A stretch of 64,000 bases of DNA, taken from contig CP099652.1 in the NCBI GenBank assembly GCA_024123955.1, positions 3,100,001-3,164,000 on the forward strand, written 5' to 3'. The position numbers were made by a program, and so were the translations under genes. The notes under the pieces were generated by a model. That model searched no databases. It saw only the letters and a program-made list of their open reading frames with translations, and was not told where the DNA came from. This DNA comes from Oxalobacteraceae bacterium OTU3CINTB1. Lineage in GTDB: Bacteria > Pseudomonadota > Gammaproteobacteria > Burkholderiales > Burkholderiaceae_D. Positions 63,027 through 64,000 of the stretch are shown here, one piece after another. Position 1 is the first letter of the stretch. Each line of letters begins with the position of its first letter.

Positions 63027-63425
63027 ATGACCTCCCATTCCGCCACACTTTTTACGATCGCCGTCGGATCGTCCGACCCGATCTACCGGCAGTTGATCGA
63101 GCAAACGCGCCGGCTTGTCGCCGCCGGCGTGCTGGCGCCCGGCGACGTGCTGCCGTCGGTGCGCGAGGTCGCGCTGGCCCTGGCGGTCAACCCCATGACC
63201 GTCTCCAAGGCCTACAACATGCTCGAAACCGAGGGCGTGCTGTCGCGCGCACGCGGCATCGGCATGCTGGTGGCCGAGCGCCCGGCGCAGGCGCACAGCC
63301 GGCGCGACCGCGAAGACCTGCTGCGACCCACCTTGCAACGTGCGGCGGCCGAGGCCCGCCAGCTCGAACTCGATCCCGATGCCGTCCTCGCCCTTTTCAA
63401 GAAAATTCTCAAGGAAGAACCATGA
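63027..63425 (+). CDS. GntR-family regulator, YtrA subfamily
   Basis: A 132-residue protein with an N-terminal winged helix (about 12-80, YRQLIEQTRRLVAAGVLAPG, LPSVREVALALAVNPMTVSK, LETEGVLSRARGIGMLV) and a short C-terminal helical tail, which defines the YtrA type. Such regulators usually repress the ABC transporter encoded next to them. The stop overlaps the ABC start (ATGA). Confidence 0.92.
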   Translation: MTSHSATLFTIAVGSSDPIYRQLIEQTRRLVAAGVLAPGDVLPSVREVALALAVNPMTVSKAYNMLETEGVLSRARGIGMLVAERPAQAHSRRDREDLLRPTLQRAAAEARQLELDPDAVLALFKKILKEEP

Positions 63426-64000
63426 AATCATCCATCGTCGATGTCGCCGGCCTGCATAAAACCTTCGACGGCCAGCCGGTGCTCCAAGGCGTGAACTGGT
63501 CGATCGAACCGGGCAAGGTGATCGGCCTGCTGGGGCGCAACGGCGCCGGCAAATCGACCTTGCTGGCCTGTCTGCTCGGGCTGCGCGAAGCCGATAGCGG
63601 CGCCGTCACGCTGTTCGGCGAACACGTGCCCGAGTTGAGCGACACGGTGCGCGCGAAGATCGGCTACGTGCCGCAAAAGTCCGACCTGTTCGAGTGGATG
63701 ACGCCCGTGCAGATGCTCGACTACTTCAAGGCGCTCTATCCGCGCTGGAACGCCGACAAGGTGGCGGGCCTGATGCGGCGCTGGAGCCTGGACGGGCAGG
63801 CCGCTGGGCAGCAGATCGGCAAGCTGTCCGGCGGCGAGAAGCAGCGCCTGTCGATCATCCGCGCGCTGGCCCACGATCCCGAACTGCTGGTGCTCGACGA
63901 GCCGGTCGCCAGCCTCGACCCGGTCGGCCGCCGCGACTTCCTGCACGAGCTGGTGGACGACGTCATCGAACGCGATACGACGGTGATTTTCTCGACCCAT
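63422..64000 (+). CDS. ABC transporter ATP-binding protein (C-terminus beyond window)
   Basis: 193 residues are visible: Walker A GRNGAGKST, Q-loop VPQKSDLFEWMT, signature LSGGEKQRLS, Walker B LLVLDEP, and the H-loop STH at the window edge. Its start overlaps the YtrA-type regulator, the usual arrangement for bacitracin/cell-envelope-stress type or related exporters. The membrane subunit presumably follows outside. Confidence 0.93.
   Translation, partial: MKSSIVDVAGLHKTFDGQPVLQGVNWSIEPGKVIGLLGRNGAGKSTLLACLLGLREADSGAVTLFGEHVPELSDTVRAKIGYVPQKSDLFEWMTPVQMLDYFKALYPRWNADKVAGLMRRWSLDGQAAGQQIGKLSGGEKQRLSIIRALAHDPELLVLDEPVASLDPVGRRDFLHELVDDVIERDTTVIFSTH

Overview
The window is a high-GC chromosomal segment of a betaproteobacterium, most likely Oxalobacteraceae (Massilia/Duganella/Janthinobacterium group). 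The grounds are the thrS-infC-rpmI-rplT-pheST-ihfA-merR order, the relA, scoAB, bdhA and PEP-CTERM genes, the minor-pilin/pilY1 cluster and the protein sequences themselves. The assignment is an inference from gene content; no database was searched.

Region 1 (1-11.8 kb) is a compact flagellar export/motor cluster. fliE-F-G-H-I run leftward and fliM-N-P-Q-R-flhB-flhA run rightward from a 665-bp non-coding divergent region. This two-armed order, with no fliO and with a FliM that lacks the usual N-terminal CheY-binding peptide, resembles secondary (lateral, 'Flag-2') flagellar systems rather than the usual fliLMNOPQR operon. The regulator gene lafK that sits between the two arms in known Flag-2 loci is absent. 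Region 2 (11.8-21.9 kb) holds a methyltransferase, a small lipoprotein, a chromate-type transporter, two paralogous FliK-like proteins on either side of a TPR/glycosyltransferase-like protein, and three tandem short flagellin genes. I infer that regions 1 and 2 together supply the export gate, motor, filament and possibly filament glycosylation of one flagellar system; the hook and rod genes lie elsewhere.

Region 3 (22-31 kb) is metabolic: ETF-ubiquinone oxidoreductase, an SDR, a PAS-LuxR regulator divergent from a 3-oxoacid CoA-transferase pair (scoAB), a PEP-CTERM protein, the C4-dicarboxylate carrier DctA, 3-hydroxybutyrate dehydrogenase and an alpha/beta hydrolase. BdhA plus ScoAB would convert 3-hydroxybutyrate through acetoacetate to acetoacetyl-CoA, i.e. 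PHB/ketone-body use. Region 4 (30.9-36 kb) has ridA, relA (monofunctional ppGpp synthetase), an NTF2-like secreted protein, a CAT-like acyltransferase, a CDF metal exporter and two identical tRNA-Val(GAC) genes. Region 5 (36.3-44.1 kb) is the translation operon thrS-infC-rpmI-rplT-pheS-pheT-ihfA-merR.

Region 6 (44.3-49.6 kb) carries two two-component systems (NarL type and OmpR type) and a Crp/Fnr regulator. Region 7 (49.7-57.7 kb) is a type IV pilus operon pilE-fimT-pilV-pilW-pilX-pilY1. Region 8 (57.9-64 kb) holds prfC, nnrD, a histidine phosphatase, xth, a DUF421 membrane protein, a small membrane protein and a GntR/ABC-transporter pair cut by the window edge.

The most unusual feature outside the flagellar locus is a family of short mobile-looking palindromic repeats, three copies at 33511-33658, 49470-49576 and 60398-60493. 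They share ~34-bp terminal inverted repeats. One copy supplies the last 14 codons and stop of a histidine kinase, one sits in frame as codons 7-38 of nnrD, and one separates relA from its convergent neighbour and contributes to that neighbour's stop codon.
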